Below, piece after piece: positions 61,837-64,000 of a DNA stretch of 64,000 bases. How positions within the stretch are numbered: position 1 is the stretch's first letter; each line of letters begins with the position of its first letter. The translations under genes were made by a program, and so were the position numbers. The stretch is from CAZEDM01 sp964511075 (GTDB taxonomy: Bacteria; Zixibacteria; MSB-5A5; RBG-16-43-9): positions 208,452-272,451 of the forward strand of contig CAZEDM010000005.1 in NCBI GenBank assembly GCA_964511075.1. The letters are read 5' to 3'. The notes under the pieces were generated by a model. The model had not been told where the DNA came from. It ran no database searches and saw nothing but the letters and a program-made list of their open reading frames with translations.

Positions 61837-64000
61837 ATGCTTAAAAAGTTTGAGATATTTTTTACGAGCATAATCCTCATAGTGATTCTTAGCCAGCTCT
61901 TGCACTCACCCACGGTTTTGGCTCGCACCAAGGAACCATCTCCGAATAGCGGGGCATTTTCGCTTCAGAAGACCTTAGCCGAACCCATAACTCAACAGCG
62001 GACCCACCGGGTAGCCAAATACTGTTTCACCCTGACCAACTGGGGCTTCTTCGGCAGTCAAGCTGGTGGTCAGCCGGAGTCAGAGGGTGGCTGTTTCATG
62101 CCCACCTGCACAGGAGAGATCTCCAATGCGCCGTCATTTCACTATCCCTGCGGCACAGATTTGGATTATCTTTTTCAGGGAGCTTTATGGATAGGTGCGG
62201 TAGTTGAGGGAGAGACTCTGGTAAGCGTGGGAGCAGATGGGTGGTTAGGGGTATATGAGACCTACCCTGGCACAGAGGAGCAGGGGGGTGCGATAAAGGA
62301 GAAGACCATCAGGCCCACCACTCCCTGCTGCAATCCACCGGACACAGCAGGAGCGGTATCGGAGCAGGACATAATCGCGGTTTATTCAGATACCATGACA
62401 GTAGGAGTTAGTCCGGACGATTATGACCGGAGGCCACACAAGCCCCTGGGCATCCAGATAGAGCAGAGGAGTTACAGCTGGAGCTACGATTATGCGGAGG
62501 ATTTCGCCCTGATCGATTTCACCATAAAGAATATCAAAGATAAGGAGATAAAGAATATCTGGATAGGTCTGTATATAGATGCGGATGTTTACTGGGTAGA
62601 CAACAGTGGAGGATTCAGGGATGACATAGCGGGTTACCGTGCGAATTATCCCTCGCCTTTATGGCCGGACACCTTAGCCTATCAGGACACCATCAATATA
62701 GCCTGGATAGCGGATAACGATGGGGATTTAGTCAAAGGAGTGGTGGGTCCTCACAGCGTGACCGGCGTGACCGGGGTTCGGGTAGTGCGAGCCCCTACCA
62801 AGAACATCACCTTCAACTGGTGGATGTCAGAGGGGGATGATCCGGAGCATTTAGACTGGGGCCCGTTTTTACAGAGCAACTGGAATTTATGGAAGAACAA
62901 CTACGGTGCCTGGTGTGAGGGAGGCAAGGGCACGCCCTGCGGCGATAAGGCCAAGTATTTCATCATGTCGAACGGGGAGTGGGATTACGATCAGATCTAC
63001 GCCTGTATAAATAAGAGTTCGGAGGGCTGGTTAGAGCCTCCGGCGGAGACCTTTTGTGGAGATATGGCCAACGGTTATGATACCCGATATTTATTTTCCT
63101 TTGGGCCCATACCGTTTCTTGCTCCTGGAGATTCGAAGAAGGTGACGGTGGGGTATGTAGCGGGTGAGAATTTTCATACCAAGGTAAATAATATAGATCC
63201 GAAAAATCCCTCGGTCTATTACCGGAACTTAGATTTCAGTGATTTTGCCATCAATGCGCGCTGGGCTGGCTGGGTGTACGACAATCCTGGAGTAGATACC
63301 GATTCGGACGGCTATGCGGGCAAGTGTTTTATAGATCCGTCGACCGGGGAGTGTGCTTTTTACTATGAGGGGGACAGCATTCCGGATTTCAAGGGACCGC
63401 CTCCGCCATCACCGCCCTATTTGAGTTTTGCCAACGAGAAGGGAAAAATAAAGGTGAAGTGGAACGGCAAGTCCACGGAACAGGGGGTAGACCCCTTTAC
63501 CGGCTCGCATGATTTTGAGGGCTATCGGATATATATGAGTTACACGGGGTATCCGAACGACTGGACGTTATTAGCCTCCTATGATTATGTAGATTACAAG
63601 ATGTGGCGGTTGAAGCCCACGGTAGGAGGTCATGAGGTGGAGTGGCTGGATGAGGGGATAAGGCTTTGCGATATTGAGAAGTATTTCAGTAAGTGTGATA
63701 GTATGCTTTTGCCACGCTTAGAGGAAGACCCCAATTATTATACCGAGTTTAATCCCTGGGTTTATACTTGCCCGGAGACATTAAAAATTGACTGGTATGA
63801 GATAAAAACCGGAGACAGTCTTTTCTTTGCGATGCAGGATTGGAATACGGGAATATGTGATTTAAGGAAGAAAATAAGCAGGGCTTACTGTGATAGTGTG
63901 GAATGTGGCTTAATTCCACTTGCGGAAATAAAAGACGAATATTACGATTGTGAGTATATCCAGGAGGGGTTATTGCCGAGTTTTCCTGTATGGATCTCGG
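61837..64000 (+). CDS. Large secreted surface protein, 3' end outside window
   Basis: The frame is open from ATG 61837 to the end of the window (at least 721 residues). The signal peptide covers residues about 1-30 (cleavage after VLA). The body has no recognised enzymatic motif; a long N-terminal part with many aromatic and acidic residues (YCFTLTNWGFFGSQAGG...) precedes, near residues 530-570, a fibronectin-III-like stretch (KIKVKWNGKS...DFEGYRIYMS) usually found in secreted proteins of FCB-type candidate phyla. It may be a surface or appendage protein secreted by a T9SS-like route. The ribosome site GAAAGGAGG is strong. Confidence 0.75.
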   Translation, partial: MLKKFEIFFTSIILIVILSQLLHSPTVLARTKEPSPNSGAFSLQKTLAEPITQQRTHRVAKYCFTLTNWGFFGSQAGGQPESEGGCFMPTCTGEISNAPSFHYPCGTDLDYLFQGALWIGAVVEGETLVSVGADGWLGVYETYPGTEEQGGAIKEKTIRPTTPCCNPPDTAGAVSEQDIIAVYSDTMTVGVSPDDYDRRPHKPLGIQIEQRSYSWSYDYAEDFALIDFTIKNIKDKEIKNIWIGLYIDADVYWVDNSGGFRDDIAGYRANYPSPLWPDTLAYQDTINIAWIADNDGDLVKGVVGPHSVTGVTGVRVVRAPTKNITFNWWMSEGDDPEHLDWGPFLQSNWNLWKNNYGAWCEGGKGTPCGDKAKYFIMSNGEWDYDQIYACINKSSEGWLEPPAETFCGDMANGYDTRYLFSFGPIPFLAPGDSKKVTVGYVAGENFHTKVNNIDPKNPSVYYRNLDFSDFAINARWAGWVYDNPGVDTDSDGYAGKCFIDPSTGECAFYYEGDSIPDFKGPPPPSPPYLSFANEKGKIKVKWNGKSTEQGVDPFTGSHDFEGYRIYMSYTGYPNDWTLLASYDYVDYKMWRLKPTVGGHEVEWLDEGIRLCDIEKYFSKCDSMLLPRLEEDPNYYTEFNPWVYTCPETLKIDWYEIKTGDSLFFAMQDWNTGICDLRKKISRAYCDSVECGLIPLAEIKDEYYDCEYIQEGLLPSFPVWIS

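Overview
The window looks like chromosomal sequence from a diderm, probably anaerobic or facultative bacterium. Lipoprotein signal peptides, two periplasmic proteins with TonB C-terminal domains, an OmpA/T9SS-style secreted protein, a HybA/HybB-type membrane redox module and the general style of the secreted proteins suggest a member of the Fibrobacteres-Chlorobi-Bacteroidetes (FCB) assemblage, perhaps a Zixibacteria-like candidate phylum. That placement is inference from protein character only. Gene density is high, almost everything is on the + strand, and many neighbours overlap by ATGA/GTGA/TTGA junctions.

Region by region. 1-7.1 kb: end of dnaN, a WG-repeat lipoprotein, dciA, gyrB and gyrA, i.e. 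an origin-proximal replication block with no recf between dnaN and gyrB. 7.4-16.4 kb: the yggS-divIVA-...-ileS-dksA-lspA-rluD growth/cell-division block, interrupted by punA, a CDF metal exporter and a GIY-YIG-like gene with a 20-residue Cys-rich ORF. 16.5-21.8 kb: a ferritin-like protein, three tandem PD40 beta-propeller lipoproteins that have exchanged sequence, and a sirtuin; four copies of a promoter-carrying repeat precede the three lipoproteins and the sirtuin. 21.9-35.2 kb: radical SAM protein, TPR/TonB_C lipoprotein, pyrK-pyrD-pyrF, nnrED, an M20 peptidase, a secreted propeller, thiL, a zinc ribbon, a YbbR protein and tsaD. 35.3-51.7 kb: a 1628-residue hybrid kinase with seven PAS and two GAF domains, K+/H+ transport genes, galT, a short-chain dehydrogenase, a glutamine amidotransferase, a methyltransferase, a DASS transporter, an adenosine-specific kinase and a beta-CASP nuclease. 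51.7-54.1 kb (- strand): an AvaI/BsoBI-like restriction-modification pair, followed by a tRNA with anticodon CAT.

The most interesting block is 54.6-61.3 kb. A membrane sensor kinase carrying c-type heme motifs (CX2CH and CX4CH) in its periplasmic domain is followed by a sigma-54 response regulator, then by a perfect palindrome and a canonical -24/-12 promoter. Downstream come two receiver-domain proteins that are tethered to the membrane from opposite ends, a four-cluster HybA-like ferredoxin with a C-terminal anchor, and a HybB/NrfD-like quinone-interacting membrane protein. No catalytic oxidoreductase subunit is present. This reads as a self-contained heme-sensed, sigma-54-controlled membrane redox module. 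The window ends inside a long secreted protein.

Intergenic DNA holds families of short palindromes (GGAGTG...CACTCC elements, GTAGGGGC...GCCCCTAC elements, CTCTCCC-type hairpins) and several very good sigma-70 promoters. Four of these put the -10 box exactly 7 bases before the ATG, which implies leaderless mRNAs.
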